A stretch of 27,815 nucleotides of DNA from Bacteroidales bacterium (GTDB lineage: Bacteria > Bacteroidota > Bacteroidia > Bacteroidales > WCHB1-69), in contig JAEERB010000012.1 in NCBI GenBank assembly GCA_016285615.1, positions 1 through 27,815 on the forward strand. The letters are read 5' to 3'. Every line of letters starts with the position of its first letter. Positions within the stretch are counted from its first letter, which is position 1. The translations under genes and the position numbers were made by a program. Under the pieces are notes generated by a model. The model was given only the letters and a program-made list of their open reading frames with translations. It did no database searches and was not told the DNA's origin. Below are positions 15,120 to 22,518 of this stretch, in pieces.

Positions 15120-17273
15120 ATGAAAAAATCATTTTTAATGTTAGCCTTTATGGCTTTATTGCTGCCGGCCACCTTTGCTTCTCAAGGCGAGCCTGATGAA
15201 GGTATGTGGCTGCCCATGTTTATCAAGAATTACAACTACGCTACCATGCAAAAGATGGGGTTGAAGTTGACTGCCGAACAGCTGTACGACATCAACCACT
15301 CCTCACTGAAAGACGCTATCGTTCAACTGGGCGACGGCTTCTGCACCGGCGAGATGGTTTCCAAAGACGGTCTGATGTTCACCAACCACCACTGCGGCTA
15401 CTCGTCAGTAGTGGAACTCTCGACCGTGGAGCACGACTATCTGACCAACGGCTTTTTTGCCATGAGCAAAGAAGAAGAGCTGCCCGCCAGCTTTAGCGTA
15501 AACTTCCTTGAAAGAATGGAAGATGTAACCGCTACCGTTCTCAAGGATGTGAAAGACGACATGTCGGAAGCCGACAGAGACGCCGCCATCTCTAAAGCTA
15601 TCAAAGCTTTACAAAAAGAAAACGCTGGCGAGAACAATCGCTACAAAGTAGTGGTGAAACCCTTCTACGAAGGCAACGAGTACTACATGTTCATCTACAC
15701 CACCTACATGGACGTTCGTCTGGTGGTTGCTCCTCCGAGCTCCATCGGCAAATTTGGTGGTGACACCGACAACTGGATGTGGCCCCGTCACACCGGCGAC
15801 TTCACCGTATTCCGCATCTACACCGCCCCCGACGGTTCTCCTGCCAAATACTCCAAAGACAATGTGCCTTTCCACCCGAAACATTACCTGCCGATTAGCT
15901 TAAAAGGTTATGAACAAGGAGATTACACTATGATTTGGGGTTATCCTGGCACCACCCAGCGCTTCATGACTTCTTACGAAGTTGAGAACGCCATCAACAT
16001 CACCGACCCTGCTCTGTACGAGCCACTGGACATCATCCTTCCCGTTATCAATGACGCCATGAATGCCGACGACGCCGTTCGTTTGAAATATGCCGACGGT
16101 TACGCCATGCTGGCCAACACTTGGAAAAACCAACACGGTGAAGTTACCAGTCTGAAGGCTCTGCGCGTAGCTGAGAAGAAAGCCGCACAGGAGAAAGAAC
16201 TCACCAAATGGATCAACGCCAACAGCGACCGCCAGAAGAAATACGGCAAATGCCTCTCTGAAATTGAAGCCGTTTGCAAAGCCATCGACGGCAATGCCTA
16301 CAAGGCCTATATGAATGTTAACCTGAGCATTTACGCTTCAGCTACGCTGCAAACCGCTTTCCGTCTCAGCGGCAAAGCCAAATTCGAAAAAGGACAGAAG
16401 CCCTTCACCGAAGAGCAAATCAACAACTATCTGAAGATGTACGAAGGTTTGTACGGCGACAAGGATGTCAACACCGAAATCAAGATCATCATGGCCACCA
16501 TGGATGTATGGAACTCTGTTCCCGCCGACAAGCGTCCTGCCATTCAAGCTATGCTCGCCAAGAACTTCAAAGGCAGCAAAACCAACTTCAAGAACGCCTT
16601 GGCAAACTCTATCTTCATCTCGAAAGAAAACTTTGAGAAATATCTGAGAAAACCTTCTGTAAAGGCATTCGCCAACGACCCCGTTACCCTTTACAAAGAC
16701 TGTCTGATCTCTGTTGTTCTGCAGAACCAAGCCGCCATGGCCGACATGGACAAACTCGATGTTCCACGCCGCACTTACTTGGCTGCCCTCAAAGAGATGA
16801 ACGGCAACACCCCCATGTATCCTGATGCCAACAGCACCATGCGTACCACCTTCGGTACCGTTTGCGACTACTATCCCGCTGATGGCGTACATTACAACTA
16901 CTTCACCACCACCAACGGCATCCTGCAAAAAGAGAAACCTGGCGATCCCGAATTCGACGTACCTGCCAGATTGAAACAACTCATCCTCAACAAGGACTTT
17001 GGCCAATATGCCGACAAAGACGGCTCACTGCACGTTTGCTTCCTGTCGAACAACGACATCACCGGTGGTAACAGCGGTAGCCCCATCATGAACGCCAAGG
17101 GCGAACTTATCGGTCTGGCCTTCGACGGCAACTGGGAAGCCCTGAGTAGCGACATCGTCTTCAACACCGAGCTGCAACGCTGCATCAACGTTGACGCCCG
17201 TTACGTACTCTTCGTCATCGACAAGTTCGGCGGCGCAGGCTACCTGTTAGACGAAATGGACATTGTAAAATAA
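15120..17273 (+). CDS. dpp7: S46-family dipeptidyl peptidase, DPP7 type
   Basis: A 717-residue S46 peptidase that would release dipeptides from peptide N-termini in the periplasm. A signal peptide covers about residues 1-20 (cleavage near FAS/QGEPDEG). The chymotrypsin-like triad is visible: the His-His-Cys of FTNHHCGY (87-94), the Asp in WPRHTGDFTVFRIY (Asp227), and Ser652 in TGGNSGSP. Specificity residue: 18 residues after the nucleophile, at 670, is Gly (LAFDGNWEAL), as in P. gingivalis DPP7, where DPP11 has Arg. This predicts preference for hydrophobic rather than acidic P1 residues. Length equals the family norm. Bacteroidales that feed on peptides commonly carry such enzymes. A TTG-started RNA methyltransferase follows after six bases, suggesting cotranscription. 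Confidence 0.95.
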   Translation: MKKSFLMLAFMALLLPATFASQGEPDEGMWLPMFIKNYNYATMQKMGLKLTAEQLYDINHSSLKDAIVQLGDGFCTGEMVSKDGLMFTNHHCGYSSVVELSTVEHDYLTNGFFAMSKEEELPASFSVNFLERMEDVTATVLKDVKDDMSEADRDAAISKAIKALQKENAGENNRYKVVVKPFYEGNEYYMFIYTTYMDVRLVVAPPSSIGKFGGDTDNWMWPRHTGDFTVFRIYTAPDGSPAKYSKDNVPFHPKHYLPISLKGYEQGDYTMIWGYPGTTQRFMTSYEVENAINITDPALYEPLDIILPVINDAMNADDAVRLKYADGYAMLANTWKNQHGEVTSLKALRVAEKKAAQEKELTKWINANSDRQKKYGKCLSEIEAVCKAIDGNAYKAYMNVNLSIYASATLQTAFRLSGKAKFEKGQKPFTEEQINNYLKMYEGLYGDKDVNTEIKIIMATMDVWNSVPADKRPAIQAMLAKNFKGSKTNFKNALANSIFISKENFEKYLRKPSVKAFANDPVTLYKDCLISVVLQNQAAMADMDKLDVPRRTYLAALKEMNGNTPMYPDANSTMRTTFGTVCDYYPADGVHYNYFTTTNGILQKEKPGDPEFDVPARLKQLILNKDFGQYADKDGSLHVCFLSNNDITGGNSGSPIMNAKGELIGLAFDGNWEALSSDIVFNTELQRCINVDARYVLFVIDKFGGAGYLLDEMDIVK

Positions 17274-17279
17274 ACTGTT

Positions 17280-18026
17280 TTGGAAAAAGCCAAAATATCA
17301 TTTTTACGACAACTTCATCAGAAAAAGTTCCGCTCTGAGAGCGGACTTTTTCTGGTTGAGGGGGTCAAGTCGGTGCTGGAGACGTTGCGCTCCGACTGGG
17401 ATGTGCAGGAAGTGCTGCTCACCGACAAAATGCGCCCCGCTCTGGACGGCCTTACCCTCAGCTGTACGGTCAGCGTTGTCACAGACAAAGAGATGGAGCG
17501 CATCAGCATGCTCACCACGCCCCCCGAAATTATGGCATTGGTAGCACGCAAACAATTCACTGCCAGCGACCTCCGCGATGACCAGCCCCTGCTCGTACTG
17601 GATGACATTCGCGACCCTGGCAACCTGGGCACCATTATCCGCACATCCGACTGGTTTGGTTTCGAGCAGATTTTGTGCTCACCCACCTGCGTAGAACTCA
17701 CCAACCCCAAGGTGATACAGGCCACCATGGGCTCCTTTTTGCGAATGAGGGTTGTCTATGAAGAGCTGCCCACCATCTTAAAGCAACGGCAGTCACAATC
17801 GACCATTTACGGCACCTTCATGGAAGGCGTGCCCGTGCAACAGATAGACTTCAAGGGCAACGACACCATCATTATTGGCAACGAAGCCAACGGCATTTCA
17901 GATGCGCTGAAGCCCTTTATCCAACAAAAAATCAGCATTCCCACCTACGCTGTCGGCCGCGACAAGGCCGAATCGCTCAATGCCTCCATCGCAACAGCGA
18001 TTGTGCTGTACGAGTTTAAGAGATGA
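17280..18026 (+). CDS. TrmH/SpoU-family RNA 2'-O-methyltransferase
   Basis: A 248-residue SPOUT methyltransferase that would use S-adenosylmethionine to methylate a ribose 2'-OH of tRNA or rRNA. An N-terminal substrate-binding domain (about 1-95, with RSESGLFLVEGVKSV) precedes the knotted catalytic domain. Motif 1 is DDIRDPGNLGTIIRTSDWFG (108-127) with Arg121 as likely catalytic residue, motif 2 IIIGNEANGIS (197-207), motif 3 ESLNASIATAIVLYEF (231-246). The start is TTG at 17280: it gives the normal family N-terminus and no ATG lies within the first 50 codons. It lies six bases after the S46 gene. Target nucleotide is unknown. Its stop codon falls inside a GA-rich repeat and an intrinsic terminator follows. 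Confidence 0.92.
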   Translation: MEKAKISFLRQLHQKKFRSESGLFLVEGVKSVLETLRSDWDVQEVLLTDKMRPALDGLTLSCTVSVVTDKEMERISMLTTPPEIMALVARKQFTASDLRDDQPLLVLDDIRDPGNLGTIIRTSDWFGFEQILCSPTCVELTNPKVIQATMGSFLRMRVVYEELPTILKQRQSQSTIYGTFMEGVPVQQIDFKGNDTIIIGNEANGISDALKPFIQQKISIPTYAVGRDKAESLNASIATAIVLYEFKR

Positions 18027-18033
18027 GAGATGT

Positions 18034-18049
18034 GAGATGAGAACGGAGA
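18034..18049. repeat. 16-base GA-rich repeat after the TrmH-family gene
   Basis: Identical to 15023-15038 (GAGATGAGAACGGAGA). It lies eight bases after the stop codon, within a wider run of GAGATGAGA-like units. Confidence 0.75.
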
Positions 18050-18056
18050 ACTGTAG

Positions 18057-18082
18057 AGACGGGGCGTGCCCCGTCTTTTTTT
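18057..18082 (+). terminator. Intrinsic terminator of the S41-S46-TrmH transcription unit
   Basis: AGACGGGGC (18057-18065) pairs with GCCCCGTCT (18068-18076) and is followed by T76-T82, seven consecutive T. It begins on the GTAGAGACG scaffold seen in other palindromes here. Confidence 0.88.
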
Positions 18083-18110
18083 GAATTTTGAATTCTGAAT
18101 TTTGAATTTC

Positions 18111-18138
18111 GTAGAGACGGGGCGCGCCCCGCTTCTAC
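18111..18138. repeat. GTAGAGACG-type palindrome
   Basis: GTAGAGACGGGGCG pairs with CGCCCCGCTTCTAC with one mismatch and one G-T pair. It ends one base before the stop codon of the minus-strand nucleoside phosphorylase, so it may cap that transcript, but there is no T run on the minus strand. The segment between this and the terminator (18083-18110) is a TTGAATTTTGAATTC low-complexity repeat. Confidence 0.75.
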
Positions 18139-18139
18139 A

Positions 18140-19009
18140 TTAGATATTCACCACACGTTCCAGTACGGTCTCGATCAGCCGTACCACATGCGGTTTGTAA
18201 TCACTGGAGAAGGTTTTAGCCACGCGGTTGGCAATAGCCACACAGACGGTCAGTGTGCGGTGACCGAGTGCTTTGCCCATACCGTAGATGGCGGAGCATT
18301 CCATCTCCAAGTTGGTGATTTTCTTTCCGTTATAGCTAAACTGCTCGATTTTTTCATTCAAGTCGGGGTACTTCAGGTTGAGACGTATATGACGACCTTG
18401 GGGACCAAAGAATCCCGGTGCGCTGGCGGTAATGCCTTGCGTCATATCGTAGGCGATGGTGTCGAGCAAGTGTGGGTCGGCGGGCACGCAGTACGGATAA
18501 GGCAACTTCTCGTTCCAGCCCGTAGCTTTAACGAACGATTTCACCAACTTCTCATCAGAGATGCCGTCATGCTCGTAGAAATTGAGCAGTCCGTCGAAGC
18601 CGAAGCCGTAAGCCGATGCTACGAACGAGTTGACCTCAATCTCGGGCTGCAAAGCCCCACAAGTGCCTATACGAATAATATTCAGCGACTTATGCTCTTT
18701 TTTAACTTCGCGTTTCTTTAAATCGATATTGGCAAGGGCGTCCAACTCGGTCATCACAATGTCAATATTATCGGTGCCCATACCCGACGAGAGCACGGTG
18801 ATAGGCTTGCCTTTCAGCGTTCCCGTATGCGTAGTCAACTCGCGGTTGTGTCGTTTAATGTCAATGGTATCGAAATAGTGGGAGATAATCTCCACACGAC
18901 CCGGGTCGCCCACCACGATGATGGTGTCAGCGATCTCTTCGGGGAAAAGGTTCAGGTGGTAAATCTGGCCACCAGGTTGCAGTACAAGTTCGGATTCTTT
19001 TATTTTCAT
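18140..19009 (-). CDS. Nucleoside phosphorylase (uridine phosphorylase-like)
   Basis: A 289-residue member of the PNP/UDP family that would phosphorolyse nucleosides to free base and ribose-1-phosphate. Phosphate-binding and active-site blocks are visible: VGDPGRVE (33-40), SSGMGTDN (74-81), IRIGTCGAL (112-120), APGFFGPQGR (197-206) and NLEMECSAIYGMG (233-245), the last supplying ribose contacts. The spacing fits uridine phosphorylases more than the larger PNPs, but the base preference is an inference. Start ATG at 19009. It forms its own unit or follows the thioesterase across a 155-base repeat-rich spacer. No TAnnTTTG box was found upstream. Confidence 0.9.
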   Translation of the reverse strand: MKIKESELVLQPGGQIYHLNLFPEEIADTIIVVGDPGRVEIISHYFDTIDIKRHNRELTTHTGTLKGKPITVLSSGMGTDNIDIVMTELDALANIDLKKREVKKEHKSLNIIRIGTCGALQPEIEVNSFVASAYGFGFDGLLNFYEHDGISDEKLVKSFVKATGWNEKLPYPYCVPADPHLLDTIAYDMTQGITASAPGFFGPQGRHIRLNLKYPDLNEKIEQFSYNGKKITNLEMECSAIYGMGKALGHRTLTVCVAIANRVAKTFSSDYKPHVVRLIETVLERVVNI

Positions 19010-19164
19010 GGGATTTGTATTTGTTGAAGTGTTGATTGTTTAATTGTTGAAGTGAATAGTGAGGAGAGGAGAAGAGACGCACGGCCGTGCGTCTGTACTT
19101 TATTTTTTTTGATTTTTGAATTCTGAATTTTATTTGTTCTTTGTTCTCTGTTCTTTGTTCTTAA
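19010..19164. repeat. Repeat-rich spacer with palindrome and 7-base tandem
   Basis: From left to right: GAAGTGAATAGTGAGGAG (19049-19066), found with one mismatch and opposite orientation at 26863-26880; a perfect 20-base palindrome AGACGCACGG/CCGTGCGTCT (19075-19094) followed by an eight-T run on the plus strand (19103-19110); TTTTGAATTCTGAATTTT (19114-19131), identical to 18086-18103; and four TTGTTCT units (19134-19161, the third with one change). Confidence 0.75.
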
Positions 19165-19608
19165 TTATGAATTGAATATTGTTTCAAAGTTCATAATAGC
19201 TTTTCGGTACGTTTCGTCCACGGGCTTCGTTGCTCCTGTTTGGCGGTTGATGCTTACCAACACACTGTGGCACACTGTTTTAACATCGCCACTATGGGTA
19301 CCGCGAAGTTGCTGAATCATCTTGAAGCTCTTGTTGCCCATAGCATACACCTTCGATTCGCAGCGGATGGAATCGTGTATCCCGATGGGTTTCAGGAAGT
19401 CGAGTTCCACATGTGCCAGCACAAGGTCGAGCGTAGTCCAGTCAATCTGTTGGTTAAAGACATGCTCGAAATAGGCACTGCGGCCACAGTCGAAATAGTT
19501 GCACTGCACGCCGTTGTTCACATGTGCAAACGGGTCCAAGTCGCTCATTCTGATTTGTATGGGCGCTGAAAAGTTGAAGCTGTCCGCATTTTCAACATCT
19601 ATCGTCAT
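19165..19608 (-). CDS. Acyl-CoA thioesterase, 4HBT hotdog family
   Basis: A 147-residue single hotdog domain of the 4-hydroxybenzoyl-CoA thioesterase superfamily. The family active-site block is MSDLDPFAHVNNGVQCNYFD (21-40), with Asp25 in the usual catalytic Asp position and the HVNN turn before the long central helix. The rest, VLAHVELDFLKPIGIHDSIR and CHSVLVSINRQTG, gives the expected beta strands. It would hydrolyse an acyl-CoA thioester in the cytoplasm; chain specificity is unknown. Start ATG at 19608 lies 21 bases after the ffh stop, so it is probably cotranscribed with ffh; no functional link is implied. Confidence 0.88.
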   Translation of the reverse strand: MTIDVENADSFNFSAPIQIRMSDLDPFAHVNNGVQCNYFDCGRSAYFEHVFNQQIDWTTLDLVLAHVELDFLKPIGIHDSIRCESKVYAMGNKSFKMIQQLRGTHSGDVKTVCHSVLVSINRQTGATKPVDETYRKAIMNFETIFNS

Positions 19609-19629
19609 CTAGTTCAATATTTAGTGTTT

Positions 19630-20964
19630 TTATCGGCGACCACGGGCATTGAGGGCGCGCATCAAGTTCTGTCCCTTACCGTTTTTCACCATCTTCATCA
19701 CCTTGCTGATCTCTTCAAACTGCTTGATAAGACGGTTCACCTCTTGTATATCGCGGCCACTGCCGGCGGCGATACGGCGGCGACGGCTGCCATTGAGTAG
19801 CGCAGGATTGGCACGCTCGGCAGGCGTCATTGAGCGGATGATGGCCTCGGTGCCCTTGAAGGCGTTGTCGTCAATATCCATATCCTTGATAGCCTTGCCC
19901 ATGCCGGGAATCATGCCCATCAAGTCTTTAACATTGCCCATCTTCTTGATTTGCTGTATCTGGCTGAGGAAGTCGTTGAAGTCGAACTGGTTCTTAGCCA
20001 GCTTCTTCTGCAATTTGGCGGCCTCCTCTTCGTCGAACTGCATCTGCGCCTTCTCCACAAACGAACGGATATCGCCCATGCCGAGGATACGCTCTGCCAT
20101 ACGGTCGGGATGGAAGACATCCAATGCCTCCATCTTCTCGCCCACACCGACAAACTTGATGGGCTTGTTCACCACCGACTTGATAGTCAGCGCGGCACCA
20201 CCGCGGGTGTCGCCATCGAGTTTGGTGAGGATCACACCGTCGAAGTCGAGCTTGTCGTTGAATGCCTTGGCGGTATTCACGGCATCCTGACCAGTCATGG
20301 CATCCACCACGAACAGAATCTCGTGCGGGTTGACAGCCTCTTTGATGCGGCCAATCTCGTCCATCATCTCCTCATCCACAGCCAGACGGCCGGCGGTATC
20401 TATAATCACCACATTGTGGCCCCACTCTTTAGCGTGAGCCACGGCCTTCTTGGCAATATCGACGGGATTTTTGGAACCTTCTTCGGCATAGACATCCACG
20501 CCAATCTGCTCGCCCAGCACTTTCAACTGGTCGATAGCGGCGGGACGGTACACGTCGCCAGCCACCAGCAACGGCTTCTTGCCCTTGCGGGTTTTGAGGA
20601 AGTTGGCCAGTTTGGCGGCGTGGGTGGTTTTACCCGAACCTTGCAGACCAGCCATCAGGATGATGGAAGGAGTGGCTTTGAGGTTGAGCTCTTCGGCCGT
20701 GCCACCCATCAACTGAATCAGTTCGTCGTAAGTGATTTTCACCATCAACTGGCTGGGCGATACAGCTTTAAGTACATTCATACCGAGTGCCTTCTGCTTT
20801 ATATCGTCGGTAAAATCCTTGGCTATCTTATAGCTGACATCCGCGTCCAAAAGGGCCTTCCGCACCTCTTTCATCGTTTCGGCCACATTGATCTCAGTAA
20901 TGTAGCCTTGACCTTTCAATATCTTAAACGCCCTTTCTAATCTGTCACTTAAACTTTCAAACAT
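19630..20964 (-). CDS. ffh: Signal recognition particle protein Ffh
   Basis: A 444-residue Ffh, the GTPase of the signal recognition particle that targets nascent membrane proteins to the inner membrane. The N domain is residues 1-95. The G domain contains MAGLQGSGKTTHAAKLA (104-120), DVYRPAAIDQL (137-147), VIIDTAGRLAVDEEMMDE and ILTKLDGDTRGGAAL (245-259). The methionine-rich M domain follows (from about 300), including MGMIPGMG and the RRRRIAAGSGRDIQEVN RNA-binding segment. Complete, with a normal length. The 4.5S RNA partner is not in this window. It has its own promoter box at 21004-21011 and is followed by a thioesterase. Confidence 0.97.
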   Translation of the reverse strand: MFESLSDRLERAFKILKGQGYITEINVAETMKEVRKALLDADVSYKIAKDFTDDIKQKALGMNVLKAVSPSQLMVKITYDELIQLMGGTAEELNLKATPSIILMAGLQGSGKTTHAAKLANFLKTRKGKKPLLVAGDVYRPAAIDQLKVLGEQIGVDVYAEEGSKNPVDIAKKAVAHAKEWGHNVVIIDTAGRLAVDEEMMDEIGRIKEAVNPHEILFVVDAMTGQDAVNTAKAFNDKLDFDGVILTKLDGDTRGGAALTIKSVVNKPIKFVGVGEKMEALDVFHPDRMAERILGMGDIRSFVEKAQMQFDEEEAAKLQKKLAKNQFDFNDFLSQIQQIKKMGNVKDLMGMIPGMGKAIKDMDIDDNAFKGTEAIIRSMTPAERANPALLNGSRRRRIAAGSGRDIQEVNRLIKQFEEISKVMKMVKNGKGQNLMRALNARGRR

Positions 20965-21003
20965 AATTCTATCAGTTCTTTATTTTTTAATGATAACAAG
21001 ATG

Positions 21004-21011
21004 CAAAGGTA
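21004..21011 (-). promoter_or_regulatory. -7 box (TACCTTTG) of ffh
   Basis: The minus strand reads TACCTTTG, 39 bases before the ffh ATG. No clear -33 element was seen. Confidence 0.58.
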
Positions 21012-21048
21012 CAAAATTTATCGAATTTATCCATTTAAGTCCTGTAAA

Positions 21049-21693
21049 CTATTTTTGAGGGTTTTTATATGCCTCTTCTCTTTCTTTGGGTGAACGATGA
21101 ACCACTGCGACACCAGTTAAATCGACATAGGTTCCCGTTTCTAAAAAATCTATTATACTTTGAATAATTAAAGAAAGAGCATTGTCCACCTTGTTTAACT
21201 CCTTGCCCGTATAATCAAATTCATCCAATACAACATCCTTATTAGCCACAAACATCCTTTTGATTTTCGATCTTTTTACTACAATTCTCAAATTATACTC
21301 GTAATTGAAGTCGTGTTCAATGTATGTCTTTGCATTAGACGGGTGATTTGAGATAGAAATAGATGCAATCAATATCGTGCCATTAGACCGAGGAATCTCA
21401 ACAGGTGCATATTCACTTGCCCCATGAGAAGGATTTAATCCGATTGCAGTCTTGAGATTTGATAAAAATCCGTATATCTGTTCAATATCGGTATAACTTT
21501 TTTTTAGTTTTCTTAATTTACCTATCGCCTTTTTACGATTTATTTGTATTTTTGCGGCGTCATTTTCGCAAGAAGGTTTATTGGATGAAAGACTCCTCCT
21601 TAACAGTTTGCGGGAATGATTTTTTTGTTTTCCTTCCCTAATAGAATTCACAAAATCAAAGAAATAACCCTTTGTGTATTTACTATTTTCCAT
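21049..21693 (-). CDS. Unrecognised AT-rich gene
   Basis: A 214-residue protein that I cannot assign. The N-terminal third is strongly basic (KNHSRKLLRRSLSSNK and a KLRKLKKSY helix), followed by NGTILIASISISNH, RIVVKRSKIKRMFVANKD and SLIIQSIIDFLETGTYVDLT. There are no signal peptide, membrane helix or recognised catalytic motifs; it appears to be a cytoplasmic mixed alpha/beta protein. The ATG at 21693 gives this length. A GTG at 21807 would add 38 residues and would fit a TATTTTTG box at 21850-21857, so the start is uncertain. Base and codon use are clearly more AT-rich than the ffh and ridA neighbours, and it is the only gene here without an evident housekeeping or envelope role, consistent with horizontal acquisition. 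Confidence 0.65.
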   Translation of the reverse strand: MENSKYTKGYFFDFVNSIREGKQKNHSRKLLRRSLSSNKPSCENDAAKIQINRKKAIGKLRKLKKSYTDIEQIYGFLSNLKTAIGLNPSHGASEYAPVEIPRSNGTILIASISISNHPSNAKTYIEHDFNYEYNLRIVVKRSKIKRMFVANKDVVLDEFDYTGKELNKVDNALSLIIQSIIDFLETGTYVDLTGVAVVHRSPKEREEAYKNPQK

Positions 21694-21849
21694 ATTATAT
21701 AATTGTTTTACAAAATATAAAATCAACTTGCTTCTAATTCGCTCACTATTGAATAGGTTTACAAAATCGCCGTAAAACCATTTCTTGTATGACAATATGA
21801 GATTCACATTGGACTAAAAGAGACCATTTGCAAACACTGAATCCGTCTG

Positions 21850-21857
21850 CAAAAATA
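21850..21857 (-). promoter_or_regulatory. Possible -7 box (TATTTTTG) of the unrecognised gene
   Basis: The minus strand reads TATTTTTG, 42 bases before the alternative GTG start at 21807 and 156 bases before the ATG at 21693. It may be chance in an AT-rich stretch. Confidence 0.4.
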
Positions 21858-21961
21858 ATATTTTTAAATAATTATTAATATATTTAATTGCAGAAAAGTA
21901 TAGAGATACACAAATTTTCATCTTTACAGGGGGATTACGGATACTTGCAAAATTTATTTTG

Positions 21962-21969
21962 TATTTTTG
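21962..21969 (+). promoter_or_regulatory. -7 box (TATTTTTG) of ridA
   Basis: TATTTTTG sits 65 bases before the ridA ATG, giving a leader of about 60 bases. It also lies inside a longer open frame starting at 21888, which is therefore not the start. Confidence 0.6.
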
Positions 21970-22034
21970 CCCTTTGCGATAAGAGGCGCCACACCGCCAT
22001 TTCTGATATTTATTCATCTAAAAATAAAAACACT

Positions 22035-22409
22035 ATGAAAAAAGTCATCCACAGCGACAAAGCTCCCAAGGCCATTGGACCTTACAGCCAAGCCATCCAG
22101 GCAGGCAACATGTTATTCATCTCCGGACAGATTCCAGTAAACCCCGAAACCGGCACCATTCCCGAAGGCATTGAAGCCCAGACGGAACAGGTTCTCAAGA
22201 ATGTGAAGGCCATCTTGGACGAGGCCGGCTACACCTTTGCCGACGTGGTGAAAACCACCTGCCTGCTGAGCGACATGGCCAACTTCAAACCCATGAACGA
22301 AGTGTACGCCAAATATTACAGCTCGGAAGCTCCCGCCAGAGCCGCATTTGCCGTTAAAACATTACCAATGAATGTGTTGGTGGAAATCGAAACGATTGCG
22401 GTGAAATAA
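22035..22409 (+). CDS. ridA: Reactive intermediate/imine deaminase RidA
   Basis: A 124-residue RidA (YjgF/YER057c/UK114) that hydrolyses reactive enamine/imine intermediates released by PLP enzymes. The N-terminus KAIGPYSQA (12-20) carries the conserved Tyr17, [20 protein letters not shown] (21-40) is the family core, and [22 protein letters not shown] (98-119) holds the catalytic Arg102 and Glu118. Length is the family norm. The ATG at 22035 is supported by the alignment of the N-terminus and by the promoter box lying inside the longer frame. It faces the L,D-transpeptidase gene and ends before a perfect palindrome. Confidence 0.95.
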   Translation: MKKVIHSDKAPKAIGPYSQAIQAGNMLFISGQIPVNPETGTIPEGIEAQTEQVLKNVKAILDEAGYTFADVVKTTCLLSDMANFKPMNEVYAKYYSSEAPARAAFAVKTLPMNVLVEIETIAVK

Positions 22410-22460
22410 TTGACAATTAACAATTATAAGGCTCAATTCGTAAGATTTTGTTCAATAAGA

Positions 22461-22492
22461 ATGTAGAGGCGCGATTAATCGCGCCTCTACAT
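22461..22492. terminator. Perfect 32-base palindrome between convergent ridA and L,D-transpeptidase genes
   Basis: ATGTAGAGGCGCGATT is followed directly by its exact reverse complement (16 + 16). On the plus strand it is followed by TTGTTTTA, a weak U-rich tail; on the minus strand there is no U run. It carries the GTAGAGGCG scaffold shared with other palindromes here and likely serves as a transcription barrier. Confidence 0.7.
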
Positions 22493-22518
22493 TTGTTTTA
22501 AGCCATACAGATACTCTA

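Larger units (their letters stand above)
21694..22034. other. AT-rich divergent spacer between the unrecognised gene and ridA
   Basis: This 341-base region has no convincing gene except a possible 38-codon extension of the minus-strand neighbour. It holds a minus-strand TATTTTTG (21850-21857) and a plus-strand TATTTTTG (21962-21969), with an almost pure A/T segment between about 21855 and 21895. The last 60 bases are the ridA leader. Confidence 0.6.

Noticed and set aside
19075..19110. Intrinsic terminator for the minus-strand thioesterase
   Set aside because: The hairpin is perfect, but the T run follows on the plus strand, whereas the adjacent genes are on the minus strand; listed as a repeat.
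19951..20940. 329-codon open frame antisense to ffh
   Set aside because: ffh is unmistakable on the other strand; long antisense frames are common with this codon usage.
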